Positions 50,588 to 64,000 of a DNA stretch of 64,000 nucleotides are shown here, piece by piece; position 1 is the first letter of the stretch; each line of letters starts with the position of its first letter. The DNA lies in the NCBI RefSeq assembly GCF_016802725.1, contig NC_052665.1:4340001-4404000 (forward strand), written 5' to 3'. This DNA comes from Solenopsis invicta. Lineage: Eukaryota > Arthropoda > Insecta > Hymenoptera > Formicidae. A program made the position numbers and the translations under genes. The notes beneath the pieces were generated by a model, which saw nothing but the letters and a program-made list of their open reading frames with translations, had not been told where the DNA came from and searched no databases.

Positions 50588-53500
50588 CTATAAAGTTAAT
50601 TAGACGTATAACAAATCAATGAAAATTGAGCAAATATACATTTACATAAATACAAATTTTTAGAAATACAAATTCTCTGTTAAAAATTTAATATCGATTT
50701 CTTCCTCTAAACGCGGTCACTTTCTCTTTCCTCTCTCTCTCTCTCTTCGTTTAAGTAAATCCAATACTCAAAGCTATTAAGTTAATGTTGCGAACATATC
50801 ATTACACGGTACGTTTGCAAGTTAACTGAAGAGGTGCCTAACTGCTGTACTGTGACTCACATCTTACATTTCCACGACGTATACGGATTTCTGCTTTTCT
50901 GTCTTGCACGATAATATAACTACTATTACGTGCTATAATCCATCAAGCCGAATCCCAGCCTAGGTCCAAGCAAAACGAGACCTTCCACAAAGCCTACATC
51001 CCTCGAAAACCCCTGTCGGGAATTTCACGTGTGTTAGATACGATCCCGAGGGATCCGAGGGAGAGAGAGACAAAGTTGCCAATCGCGGTTCACACGTATC
51101 AATCAAAGGTTTCCTGCAAACCGATATCTCTCGCCGTTATCGGACAGCTGAAAGTCAGCATTATATCTCTCTTCTAGTCCTCTCGTTCTTGTAAATAAAT
51201 TTTACAATAATTTAACAAATAATGAATCCATTAAATGTGAAATACACAATTTCTAAAAAAACGAGATTTTAACAAATTTTAATTTGACTCTGAGAAAAGG
51301 TAAATCAAACTGAATTAGTAATTGTTTGCGGAGGAAAAAATTTGCGATGTCAAAAATTTCCAGATACATGTGTTGTAAATTTTCTTGTTTATTGCAAAGA
51401 AAAAAAAAGAGTGTCTAATAAAATCGAAGAAATTTCAAGGAATTCGTTGGAGGATTCTTTCTAAATATTCTTAAGTTCCAGGTGGAACAAGAGCTTGTCC
51501 TCATTCGAAAGGACAAAGCGAAGGACTATGGAAATCGTCTTTTCGCGGTGAAGAGACCTTCAGGCCTTACGCACAGCTGTACCCCATTTTCCTAGAATAT
51601 TGGATTTCCTAGATTCACAGCGCACGAAAGGCAGGCCATGGTCACACTCAGACATTCCGCAATTATCTAGATCGTGCCAGAACGCGGGTAGACGGGACAA
51701 AACCAGCAACCTGCAACCGCAATCGCGCCCTAATTCTCCCGGTACGGCTTGATTAATCCAATACCTGTCGGTGCTTATTTCTAGCAACTTCGCAATTAGC
51801 GTCGAATTGTTCTTACAGAGATTTTCGCTCACCGAGAAGTCGCCACTTTGTTACCGCGTCCCCTTTCTTTCTGTTACCTAGAATCTATGAAGCGTGTCCC
51901 CTAAGAAGGATTTAAGACCTTGTTATTTTAAAGGTCGTTTTATTTAACTCAATGCGACAATTGCCACACAACTACGGCTCTAGTTGAAACAAATGCGTGA
52001 ACATCTGACCAACTAGTAAGAGCTGAATTCACAGAAGGCTTCATTGCGCTAATATAATTCTTCTTTAAAAATGTTGAATTTTTTTAATATTTTATAGAAA
52101 CAATCAAACACTGTAAATGTTTCTTGGCATGGTATTTTAGTATCAGAATGAAATGATGATACTAATTTAATCTTTCGCAATTTATCAACAAATTTTACCT
52201 AGCCGGCCTATTCATTTTTTCTTTTTTTTTTTGTAGCTGGAAAAAAGGAAAAGTCGCGGAACTTCCAATAGTAATAATTAAGAGGACAGCATCACATGTC
52301 GAAGCCACAGATATTTCATTAACGTTATTAAATGATCCGTCGCAAAGTTCTCGACGTTGTCTCTCAGCAGAAGAGCACTTTGAGGGGACTAGCAGAATTT
52401 CATTAATCAACCGCGCCGATAATGGCGGTGACGTGTCAAACAATGGTCAGCTTGACATTGGCCACGCCCCGATCAGAATCTAGTAATTACTCCTGGCTCT
52501 CCTAATTAACCTAGATTAAAAGTACATTAATATGATCGATTAACAAGCGAATAAGCAATAAAGGTACCAAAATTGCATACAGCTTTAAAGAAATTATTTG
52601 CCTCGAATCCATTTCTAATAAAATACCAACGCGCACCACTCTGCATTTTTTCAATTGCTGCATCCACGATTCTACATAATTAATTCTACAACTTGACTTT
52701 AAAAATCAATCTAGTTTCTGCGAAATTTATAAGACATTCAGTAGATAACAAAAGTATAATTAAAGACTCTAGTGTATTTTATATTATATTTCATCATATT
52801 ATATTTATTTATCAAAAGGATGTCTTCAAGCTCTATAAATATAAAAATTTTACGATGTCGTAACGACTGAATATTTATTTGAGATGCTTTGCATAATCTA
52901 ACTTGCCCAAAATATTAAACGAGCCTACTTGGGACTCAGCCACAAAGTTATTCCTTCCGTGTGGCAAAGAAAAAGTTCAAATTCACATTAAATGTGAATT
53001 AAGTAGGATGATTAATAGCAACGTTACGGCGCGGTACCATAAAGAAACGTGCTAAATCAGTTAAGAAGAGCGATGTTCGGATTCGAGCTGGCGCTGCACG
53101 TTCGCGTTTCTGGACCAGATCCAAAAATAAATTCGCGTGGACAGCTACGGACGGAAATTTTTATAACGTTTTAATCATTTATTTACCAAACGTCGAAAGC
53201 CAAACGGAATCGTCGATAAATCCGAATGCATCGCGGTCGCCGTACCGTGCCATTACGCTTGCGTGATTTTCAGTAAACAAAATACTCATTTTCGTTACGT
53301 AAGACACGCGCGGTGTTGTTCTCGTGATTTCACGATATCGTCAACCCCGAGACACGAACGAGGCGCGACGTAATCGCAAATTGACCGGGTAGTCAATGAC
53401 CTCACGACCTGGCCGTTATTAATACGTCTGGACATCAACCTTGAGCCGATTTGTCACCCCGCATTATCACCCTGACTCATTCACGGTCTGCTTTGTATGC

Positions 53501-55780
53501 CGAATTCAATTCGCGTATCTGTCGAGTGATTAACCCTTTAACCGATTGTGAATGCTAAGTCCATCGCCGCGTTTACGAGAGATTCGGCAAGAATACTCGA
53601 TTATCCCAGACAAAGAGTGGTCATTGAAAATTCATCTCCTGCTCGTTACAGAACGACACAAAACGGACGCTTCAAAAGATAGAACGACAGCACCTTGATT
53701 TTCCTACTTTTCGAGAGAATGGTAAATTGTTTCGCTCAAGATTTCAGCAAACGTTATTATAGAGCAACATTTTATTATAGAATGAAACGTTAACGCTCAA
53801 AGAGCTTACAAAAAGTACAATAAGAGCTTGGAAACGGCAGCGTGACAAACGACAGGAACGAGTGTCACCAGCAACGAGTGATATACGTACGCGTGTATCA
53901 TAAAAGCGTGCCGCCATTTGTCCATTGTAAAGGCGTTGCAAATTGCTTCTCCCTCTACAACTGAGCAAGCGTGTCTCTCTCTCTTTCTCTCTGTCCCTCT
54001 ATCTCTCTCCCTTTTTGCATTCACATTGCACTTACGAGCATCTACCGTATTAACGTGTCTCTCAAACGCAACGAATTAGCTTGCTCTAAGAGGATTTGCC
54101 GCCTCGTGCTCACGCATTTAGACTAACTCGGTACGTGTAAGCTAAAGTAGAAATCGCTGGATGACAAGAGTGAAAGAGCGGCGAAAGGGAGGGGGATGTG
54201 AAAATGATTCCACACACAATTCTGATATTAGTAATAAGGTAAGAATTTATTAAATTAAATTGTTAACTTAAACTCAGCGTGTAATCTATCATTACGTAAT
54301 ATGTAAACTAACCTTTATTTGTCGAATGTCACTGACAAAGTAGTCAACTAAATTTCATTCATAATACATTTCTTTTTAATTAAGCAACTTTTATAAAAAA
54401 AAATAATATCCGATAATAAGCAATTACGGCAGCTTTTTCTCTAACTTCTAGAAAGCTTAGTTCCTGTAATTCGTGTTATCGCTGATATTAGGGAGTGTCA
54501 ACAACGTAATGCACTTTCGAGGGGCAAAATGAAATCTATGAGCGCGTTAAAACTGATGTCGGATTCACGGGGACATTAAACGTCCGTAATGATATCGCAG
54601 TTACTGGCCTACCTGTTGAAGCAGCCAAGTGGAAACTATCGAACGGCAGGTTGTGCCCTGCGGGGCACAATTTACGACGGCTCGTTGCGAGCTATAGGCA
54701 AAAATTTCCAAGACTGTTAAAACATTAGTTCTATTCTTCCCATTAAATAAGAGCAAAAACTTCTGCTTAAAATTCTTCATAACATTAATTCCAACCGTAA
54801 TTAAAAACTTAATTTATATTTTTTTTTATCAATTAGCATTAACACTAATAAAATGTCAGTATTTTTATAAATAATAAATACATGCAATAAAAGTCGAATT
54901 AAAGAACTGTCATTGGAGTCATAATGAAACGGAAGTTTTAAAAATTTTTACGCTATGAAACACGCCGTACTTTTCGCGGGTGACGACCTTCGTATAGATC
55001 TCCTTTACAGAATATGCTATTCGTGTTGGGATAAAAGCACGATCCACCTCCCATCCCCTTGCTCGTCATCTTGGATGTACACCCAAACATTTTTCTCATA
55101 GCAATCGCATTGACGTACCACACCTGGCCGCTCTCGCGCATTTGTTCGCTCGCTGTATTATTTTCGTGACATTTCCAGGTCCGCCATCAGTTTTTCCGGA
55201 GCGTCAAATATAACCGAAAATTGATAGGTGCGAAACACACGATAATACTTACGAACCTAGTAACCATTTTTTCGACATTTTATTGAACATAATTTCGTAA
55301 TCTAGATTTGTAGGTAAATATCAGTTAAAAATGAAAGAAATATCCGACAAAATATCAATTTGTAATTTCAATTCAATCACTAAATTATCAAATTTATTTA
55401 TTCTGATTGAAATTTAAAAAGAAATAAAATAAAACATGCAAGCAATTTCAGCTGGAACTGAAAGCACGTATGTGAAAGACTTCCTCAACTTTCCTAAGTA
55501 AATTGGAAAGTGGAGCACGAGCTTTGCTTCTATACCGTCTCGATTGCTCTCTCGGTAGGTTGCTTTTCCTACGCAAACAGACTATCTGAAACCGGCCGTG
55601 CGACAACGCCCGTCTGCGCCCATCACGTCGTCGCATCGCTAATACGAGACGCCAAATTATCAGCAGGGTGTCACGATCGATAATGATTCGACGTGTCGTC
55701 GCGACGTCCTTCGACCGAACTCGACCGAATTTCAATGACCGAAATTCAATGGCCACGTCGGATAAATTAAAGAAGCGAGA
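50588..55780. other. Intron or intergenic stretch with no recognised gene
   Basis: No coding exon is recognised with confidence. It holds a 10-bp-arm palindrome (52980-53000), a GC-rich short hairpin (54651-54670) and one weak candidate start-codon exon for the channel (55253-55267, minus; see findings). The 90-codon frame at 51560-51832 (-) is not recognisable. Confidence 0.6.
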
Positions 55781-56330
55781 TCGGTTATGTGTCGCGTGTG
55801 CCGTGTGACGGACGGGTCGAAAACTCGTGGTATAGTCCGACGATCTCTCGATTCCTGACACACGCGGCGGACTTTAGTCGCCGCGGATTCTCACGCGCTC
55901 GACCGCGAGCACTCGACCCATTGATTTTGAGACGAGGAGGAGACGCGTCACGAAGGAGAAGAGAGAGAAGGAGGCCGAGGAGAGCGACGAGGAGATCAGG
56001 GGGTGAACGGGGACGAAGACGGAGGACGCGGGGGAGACGAAGAACGGCGGGACAGACGACGCCAGCACTTTTGGAACACGCAGACACGGTGGCGAAGGCC
56101 AGACTGCACCACCCTACTGGAATCGATACGTCAATCGTCCCTGCGGACGGGACGGGAAAGGCGGTAGAGCGAATACGGAGTGAAAGATGAGGGAGAAAAG
56201 AGAGAGAGAAAGAGAGGGGGAGGAGAAAGACAGAGATGGAGAGAAAGGGTGGGCAGAGAGATAGAAAAGCGGTGAAGCGCGAGGTCGAGGCGAAAGGGAC
56301 CTCTCTCTGTGCGAGAGACTCGTACATATG
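55780..56330. promoter_or_regulatory. CpG-rich, purine-biased island: possible promoter or 5'-UTR region
   Basis: This is the most GC- and CpG-rich non-coding stretch of the window. The plus strand is strongly purine-biased (GAGGAGG, GAGAGAGAAAG) between about 55930 and 56300. Open frames through it on both strands are low-complexity (Arg-rich on plus, Ser/Leu/Pro-rich on minus), as composition alone would give. It lies upstream of the channel exons on their transcribed strand, so it could hold a transcription start for that gene or a divergent one. No TATA box or initiator can be assigned. Confidence 0.25.
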
Positions 56331-59300
56331 CAGGAAAAATTTCAAATAGTTTTAGCGAAAATACCATCTTGACATGTCCAAGTCTTCGAGGAAGTAGAGG
56401 AGTAGAAATAGCATTAAAGAAAAAAAGAAACATGAGAAAGACAGAGTAGATACAGTGGAGTAAATATTTCCCGAGAGAAAAGAACCGGAGGAAAAGGAGC
56501 TTCGTAAAACCTTTCACAAATTTTAAGATTTTAAAACTGACGCTTATATGAAAATCTTTCTTGCAGTAATTTTTGAGGCAAACAATATAAATATGTGAGA
56601 GGATGAAAACAAATGAGTTTCGTTGCTGCGGGCCGAGAACTCTCTACAAGCCGAAAAATTTATACAAGCCTTTACGAAGTTTGCTTACGAAATAAATCTC
56701 AAAACTAAATGAATATGTCTGAAGTATTAACGCCCAAAGGCAATTCAAATATTGAAGCAAAAATATAGCGTTAATTTTTAAATGGAGTATGTAGATAACT
56801 GTCTCCGACTTAGAGATAATCCTAAAAGCCATCTCAAGTGCAACAACATTTTTAGATCTAAAACTGCTCTCTAAATTTATAAATACGTTTCGCGGAAACG
56901 TGAAAAGAGGGTTTATCAAGTTTCTTTCCGAGAATTCACTGTCCTTTTTCCCTTTTTTTCTATTTCAAATACGTAATTTTTCTTTCAAGACGGCAATGGA
57001 CTGCAGCGTGCGCGTCGAAGAAGAACAATTTTAACTGATCTGTCTCGACTCGTTTGTGGAGAAATTGTGGGAATGGAGTAAAAATTGGCAGGATACAAAT
57101 ATGTTCGGTCGGTGAAAATGCAACGTGCCGGTTACTCGAACAAGCTGACCGAGATAACGCGAGACAGATGATAAATTTCAAAAATGTGTCAGTCGCAAAA
57201 CAAAACTAACGCCTTTCGATATGATATCTATATATACTATATATAAAAAGGGATATGTAGGGCACGCCAAATACACATTCTCTTTCACAGTTCAGAGACT
57301 CTCTATCGAAGGTCATGTCGTTTTTCAAGAAAATTTGATCGGAGGCTATCACGCTTCTCGAGATCTCGTCGTTCTAGATATTAGCTCTCGTACAATCCTC
57401 GCAACCGTCGGAAGAATCGCACGTCCTCATTACGATTGAATTCGCCTGGAAGTTCAGCTATTTCCTTTTCACTAAAGTCTAAACTTTCTTCGCTACGTCT
57501 GCTTTACGAGATAAAATTAAGTCTCACGGTAAAATACCATTCTGCGTATATACTTTTAAAATTTTCACGGCGGAACGGAACTTCCGCAAACATCCTGTTC
57601 CGGACAACGTGAATTAAAATTCAAGATTCCCGATCTGTATAATTCTGATTTGCGTTATGGAGGAGAAAACTCCGAGCGTGGGAAGGAAGAGCAAAAGGCA
57701 CGTATCAGCTTGTCACAACGGATATTAAACTCCGGAGTCTCCTGTATCGGAGCGACGTACACGAGGACTGTGTACAAACGATTATTCGATTAAAGGTCAA
57801 AATGGAAAGAAGATGAATGAGGAAACAGGACGAGCGTCCTACGACAAAGAGTGCGACAAGGCAAAGACAAAGTAAGGGTACGTTAATAGAAAAGTTATAT
57901 AGAACTTCCATTATCCAAACTAATAGGGAGACGCAATATTCGAATAAACAAATATTTCGATAACAGCAACGATAATGGCTCTCCCGTCAACGAGCAGCGT
58001 CCATTTTCTTAAAGAGATAACAGAGTTTTAAAATCGTTTGCTTATACGAGATACAATTACGGAGATACTTGTCATGTCAAACAAATTCATGCATAAGCCA
58101 GCATTTACATATAAATATCGTTAGAAACAAAGACATCGCCCACGGCGGTATTACTTTGATCAAGATAAATGTAAAGATAGCAAGATAGCTGTAAAAACGA
58201 CTTCTTTACGAGCAGTGCTTTGCATAAAGTTAAAGTTCTCCTAGTTTAATTTACGAATATCAGTAACGACTTTCGATACTCGCGTACATCTTTGGAATCA
58301 AACGTTTTATAGTGTCATGTATCTACGAATTCGATTCACGTGTCCGCGTCTCCGCGTCTTCGCGTTAGACGACGAATTGATTATTGAAGAACAGGTTTGG
58401 TACCATTATCTGAAATTCTTTTACGGTGCGGAACACGCGTCCATAAATTACAACGAGCAATTTACCGCTGTCTCGTAAATAACGCTTGCATTTATGCTCG
58501 TAGCAATGCCATTTGAGATCATGAAACTTTTCGTTCCGCGAACTAGAGGCAAACCTTTTATTCTGGGCTGCGATGCGCGTAATTCAAGTAGGGATTGAAA
58601 ATACGTCCCATCCCTGCAAGAAAACCTGTCACAATAGGAAAGAGTTTCAGAAGATTTTAATGAAAAATATATAAAAATTATAAAAAAAAATATTTTCCAT
58701 TACATATTTTTCGATAACTTCAAGATTAGGAAAAATAATTCTATGCATATATAAAATTGATACAACGTGATTCTCATTCTATTGCACATATTCACACAGA
58801 ATTCTTTTTACTTCCTTTGCAGATTAAATTTATGTAATCAAAAATTAAAATGCTGAATTATAACATTCCAACAACTTTGCTTGCGTCATTTTCCCAGAGT
58901 ACAGACTGAATGAAAGCTATTTATATTCGAAATCGATTTTTTATAATCCCAAGAGTCTTGCAGAAATACGGTATATATAGAACAAGGACAAATAAATTTG
59001 CAATATTACGATAAATTTATATATTGGTAGAGATAAACAAAAAAAAAAAAACAAGAAAATTTTCTTTTGTGTAGATAATTACGTTGTCAGCAAATTATTT
59101 TAATAAATTTCGTTCTCCGTTCCTCTAAAATCTATGCACTTCTTTCCGTATTTTCCACAAGATTTAACAATTCATAATCATCTTGGTTACACCATGATAT
59201 TAATCGTAATCTCTTTGGAACAAATTTAAATAAATTAAAAAGTATTCTATATCCATTTATATTTCTTTTTCAACCGCTCAAAAAAAAAAAAACACTCAAA

Positions 59301-59685
59301 TGATAAGAATAAACTTTCTGATTACTTTATAAAATGATTGACAAACAAGAGAATAAACAATGAAACAAAATAGTCAAATTTGGTTTGATGCGAATTCAAC
59401 GAAATAAATAAAGTTATGCAATAACACTAATTACACGACGCATATGTTGACAAATTACATAATAAATATGATTGACGTATTATTATTACTGTATTAATAT
59501 TATTTCATCTTACTTTCGTAATGTGTACCCTATAAGCGTAATTGTTCAGTATCAAATATTGACATTGACAAGCTTTAATTTTGATAAAAGAGCAACTTAA
59601 CTTTTTCAATTATCAGTCAATTTTTTCTGAGAAAATTAAAAAAGAATTTAAAAAAAACCGTTATTGAATCCAAAATATTGTTAAT

Positions 59686-59741
59686 AAAAAATAAATTGTA
59701 AATAAATTGATTATAAAAAATAAATTGCTAAAAAATAAATC
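59686..59741 (+). repeat. Short array of AAAAAATAAATTG-like units
   Basis: Four A-rich units ending AAATTG or AAATCG, with spacers of a few bases. Confidence 0.75.
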
Positions 59742-60934
59742 GTATGAACACGCGATTCCAGGACCAAATATCGCTTCGGCATTATTTCGACGTGTGTAAG
59801 CTCTGTCTCCGTTGTACATCCGCGATGATTATCGTTTCCCAGCAGACGTACGAGCTAACGTATACATTATTAGCATCGCGAATTTGCATCTGCGCGTTGC
59901 CATCGAACGTATATATGCGAAACACTCGCGTCACGTCTCGCGCAAGCCTTCGTTTCGTGTCGGAAATACGGCAAGCTGCTACGCGGAGATTTTAAACAAA
60001 AGGAACGAGGAACAAAGCCAGCTTCTACCTTCCGTTCTTTTCCTATGTCGCAAACTAACGGTAGCATCGCTTTTGCGAGTTTACCTTCTGCACGAAACGG
60101 ATATGCGTTACGAAAAGCAGCCGTGTTCCCTTCTCTCGAGAAACGGATAAACGCCTCGGTCTTAGTGCTTTCCCTTGGCGCGAATAAAAGACCGGAGAAG
60201 CATTTTCGGATTGTACAATCACGGTACAAAGCGTAACGTGCAACACAAAGTATCGTGTAAAACCGCTCGATATTCTTTTCAGAAATCCTGCAGCTAATTT
60301 AGCTTTGATCCTTTTCCTAATGGAAATCTACTGTAGGTATCTACAGTAATTAACAATTACCGATTAATTAAGCTTCTAAAGAGAAAATAAATGTCGAGAT
60401 CACGTCTCCAGACATTTTCTCAATCAGGCTTAGCTTTAATAAAAATTTTTATTTGTCTCGTTTCGCTATATTATACCTTCATTAAGATTTAAAACTGGAA
60501 AGATTTAAAACCGTCTAGTACTTTAATTTGTCTTCAATATTCAATAAATCGCAATATATTGTCAAACCATGACAGAAATAGATCGTAAAAATCACGAAAC
60601 GCACTTGTGTAATAAAATAAAGATTTACGTCATCCACTTTTCAGAGGTACCAGAGCTTTCAGAAATTTATAGTTCCCCTAAGCATTAAAATCTCTTTTCC
60701 TTGAAACCTAGCTCATGCAACATGGACTGTTACTCGCACCTTATCGCTGGAACCGGAAACGCAACCGATCGTGTCACGAATCCACTTCCGCGTCGTTGGT
60801 CGCGGTGAGCACATTAAATGCTGTTACCATAGTAACGGAAATTTTATTACTAGAAAAGTCATAATGTCAATCATCATTGGGAAAGTCCCTTCCGCGTGAT
60901 GACGTAAAAAAGTCTAAACTATGCTAATACGTAG

Positions 60935-60952
60935 ACAGATAGATAGATAGAT
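60935..60952 (+). repeat. GATA tetranucleotide run
   Basis: AGACAGATAGATAGATAGAT. Confidence 0.9.
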
Positions 60953-63900
60953 CCCCTAATAATCATATAATGTATGTTCCACGTGATTGATTGCAAGCAT
61001 TAATTTAACGGTTAATGTCGTTTTTGATTACCGCTTTATCGATATGCAAAGTGGAAACTATTAGCTCTGTAATTAATATGCTCGCGATTAATACACTTAC
61101 GTTTAAATTCCGTCGAAATAAATTCAGCGTGTTCATGAATAATATAGTATCTCACATTGTAAAATGCTACGAAAGAAATGTAAAAATATGCAGGAAAGAA
61201 ACCGCAAAAAATTCCAGATTATTTGCGTCATAGATCTAATCAATCAATTCGATGTTCTAATTTATCAATTCATCTTTAACTGTCCGGATTTTCAAACGTC
61301 GGATAATAATTATGATTCTTCTGCTTTCTTTTTAATATTCACATATTTTATTATTCGGGATTAACAACTAAAAAGTAGAAGCTTAAGTACTTCTAATGTT
61401 CTGAGTACGATTTCTCGAGAAGCTATCATAATAGAATTCAATCATCATGAAAAAATCAAAAGATTTCGTTTAAGTTATTTCAGGCTCTATTTCTTCCAAT
61501 GCGATCAAAATTTATCACATTTTTTTGAAAATCTGGAAGCTGCCCAATTGCCCAAATTTGAAACTGGTTCATTCCTCGACGCGACGTGAGTCAGCTTGCT
61601 ATTAGTGAAGCACCAAGTAGTATAGCACCATCGTATGTCAGACGGTAATGTTCGCGCGCGAGATGGAATGTCGGATCCCTCACTAACGAAAGTAATTTCG
61701 TCCCTTGATTAATTTCCGGACGAGTTGCCTAAAAACGTCTCCTTTGTACAATTTTCCCTGTTCCCTCCCGCAAAAAGAGTACTGCATAGACACATCTGTT
61801 ACATGTATATATATAAGAACTAGAATAAGTAAAACCGTAACATTATTTTAAAATCAAAATGTCGCAAATATGATAAATTAAAAGTACTATCAGAAATAAA
61901 TTTTTGATAAACATTTTGATAAAAACGTGTAATCTTACACGCAAATTCTGTATTTTCTGGAATAAATAAATTAAACTTTAGTACTAGTTACTTCGACGAA
62001 TTTGAAATGGATTTTACCTCATCAGTAAAATTTTTTAAGCTTTTCCACATTGCAACACGCAATATTCGTTTCAGAGATAACAGGTTTAATAATTTTCGGG
62101 ATAAACTCGTCAAATGTCACATTAATTCGCATCATTTTTCATTTATTAACGTTAATGCCTCTGATAAAGAAATATTAAATTAAACTTTGCAAATTAAAAT
62201 TTTATTAACGTAAAATTTAACTATTTAACGTTTTATAACGTAAAATTTAGCTTTAGATTAATCAATTATGTCAAAGTAACAGAATTATTTGTTTGCTCTG
62301 GGACGTTCCGTTCGTACAAAGTTTTCCTTTTTATTTTCGCCATGAACGATTGGCGCTTCGATGTTCTCCTTGAGAATAGATCGAAATGGCAAGATAATCC
62401 AAAAATTTATCTCGGCGCGCAGTTCGATTTGGGACGTTTCTTACGAGATATTTTACCGTCGCACGTTTACCGTATCGAATATTTCCACGTGACTATGAAA
62501 TACATCCGTATGCGGTGACGTAGAATGCAATTTGTAAACGGAATGACAAGCTCAGTCACAATGTTTGTGGATTCCGAGTGTTCTCGTGAATACGGGTAAG
62601 CACTTCCTCAACTGACGCAGACGCGATAATGGCATTCCACATCGCGAATCTCTAATTAAATGGCATCAGTTCGGTTAAGTCTTGGCAAATTGTGATAAGC
62701 TAAGTTTCTATCATTTCTGCCGAAAGTAATTACAGAGATCACCCTTAGCTCATCTCACCGATTACTCATCGAGATCGGACTCTCGCGAGTGGTAAAGATA
62801 TTTGACGTTTTTAAGATATCTTAATTTATCTAAGACAATAACGAGATTACAGAGGTGCAGTATCGAGAGACAGCACAATGAATAATGGCTTTGCCAAATT
62901 GTTTTATCAAGGAGCTCTGAAGCCTCTACTTGGACGGCCGTCTAATGAAAAGATAATACGATAAAAGCAGGACAGTTTTGTACACAATGCCTGTGCACCG
63001 AATCGTATTTCGACAGCAAGCAGACGCCAATGTGTTTGTGCGTTTCACACAGATTCGTTTCCTTTTCTCATCTCTGCCCGAGAGGAGAGACTTACTTTAT
63101 AATTATGTGCTATACAGATATATAATTGTATATACAGTTTGATTGCGTGCCGTGCTCTCAGCGCTTCACTCGCACACGATATGTACTTACAGGAATGAAA
63201 CATTTGAAGAACAGCATGGCGAGTTGCACCCCTGAAATTCGTGAATTCAGAACTGAGTATAATAGTTCGATAAACACCGCACGCATCGCACACACAACGA
63301 ATCGAAAATATTTAGTAAATTACACCGATGAAAATCGCTTCTGATGAATGTCATTAAATGAGTTACGGATTATCCGTTCAAAGAAATAAATGTTTTCCTG
63401 TTATATATTCGACAATGATAAATATAACGCACTTAGCGATAACGCAGTTGCGCAATTGATGATCTCGCTCATTAATAATAGGGAAGTAGACACGGCCGAT
63501 CGATAATTAAATATCGCAATACAGAATCTTTGTATACTTGTTATCCGTCACAGGATTATTAAATGGTAATTATGGACACTAAAAAGCGACTGTCAGAGTT
63601 GATTTTCTCCGCAAATATACACAATCCGTAACGATGAGTTCTTTAAACGGATTTAAACGTTTAAAAAAAATAAAAAGAATAATTTTATGCAAAATAGGTA
63701 TGAATGAATAATAGTCAAATAAGTTTTTAGTTGAAAGAAGCAATATTCACTTAAATTGTTAAATATACAATTGAACGTTTATACCAAAGATATTAGCAAC
63801 TAATAAAAGATACTTTCGCCTTTTGTCGCGAAAAATATTGCTCATTTGTATCTACGTATTAATCTAGATACAGAGAGACAATGATTCATTGCAGAAAGGG

Positions 63901-64000
63901 ATAATTGATAAAATTCTTTACTCGCGATAAAAGTCTCTATTCAATATAGGCGATAATAATATTTTATAATCAAGACGAAATTTTACATTAATTTACTAGA

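Larger units (their letters stand above)
56331..64000. other. Right-hand stretch with no recognised gene
   Basis: AT-rich, with long A and T runs (58680-58730, 59040-59290, 59640-59745). It holds a short array of an AAAAAATAAATTG-like unit (59686-59741), three CCGCGTCT-like units (58344-58370), a GATA run (60935-60952) and two TAACGTAAAATTTA copies (62205-62250). A GC-richer patch at 59745-60245 has several overlapping open frames, none recognisable. Confidence 0.6.

Noticed and set aside
51560..51832. 90-codon open frame on the minus strand
   Set aside because: Starts at a GTG rather than ATG and shows no recognisable family.
55448..55861. 137-codon open frame on the minus strand
   Set aside because: No recognisable protein features; the neighbouring GC-rich composition lengthens open frames.
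55785..56345. 186-codon open frame on the minus strand and 133-codon frame on plus
   Set aside because: Both are low-complexity products of the purine/pyrimidine bias; no domain features and no clear splice structure.

Overview
The window looks like arthropod nuclear DNA, most likely from a hymenopteran insect (ant-like). It is AT-rich and intron-like, yet CpG and CGCG steps are common throughout. Bee and ant genomes are known for this, while vertebrate and most dipteran genomes are not. There are many simple repeats and several short non-autonomous DNA transposons with TA flanks. No bacterial gene density, operon, CRISPR array or rRNA is visible. The exact species cannot be read from the sequence.

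Only one gene can be supported, on the minus strand: a cyclic nucleotide-gated cation channel of the insect CNG-like (Cngl) type. Two of its coding exons lie in the window. The upstream exon (24082 down to 23877) encodes a low-complexity acidic and basic cytoplasmic N-terminal segment. The downstream exon (8485 down to 7595) encodes transmembrane segments S1 to S5, the pore helix and the selectivity filter TIGD. Splice sites are consensus or near-consensus on both exons and the phases fit exactly (2 nt + 1 nt), so they are joined across a 15.4 kb intron. The C-terminal part (S6, C-linker, cyclic nucleotide-binding domain) is not in the window and must lie beyond its left edge. The start codon exon is not securely identified; it lies somewhere in 24083-64000 or beyond the right edge.

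Layout: 1-7594 is the start of the next intron. 7595-8485 is the transmembrane exon. 8486-23876 is an intron with simple repeats, one putative MITE (13564-13900) and some foldbacks. 23877-24082 is the N-terminal exon. 24083-64000 is 5' intron and/or upstream DNA with no recognised coding exon. It carries two copies of one MITE family (31321-31530 and 49550-49788, opposite orientation), two other TIR elements (39464-40017 and 49983-50585), an old tandem duplication of about 280 bp (33300-33995), and a CpG-rich, purine-biased island (55780-56330) that is the best promoter or 5'-UTR candidate.

I did not find convincing evidence of a new multi-gene system. The strongest non-gene signals are the MITE families, the perfect hairpin at 37424-37453, the inverted repeat at 28798-28907 and the ancient tandem duplications.
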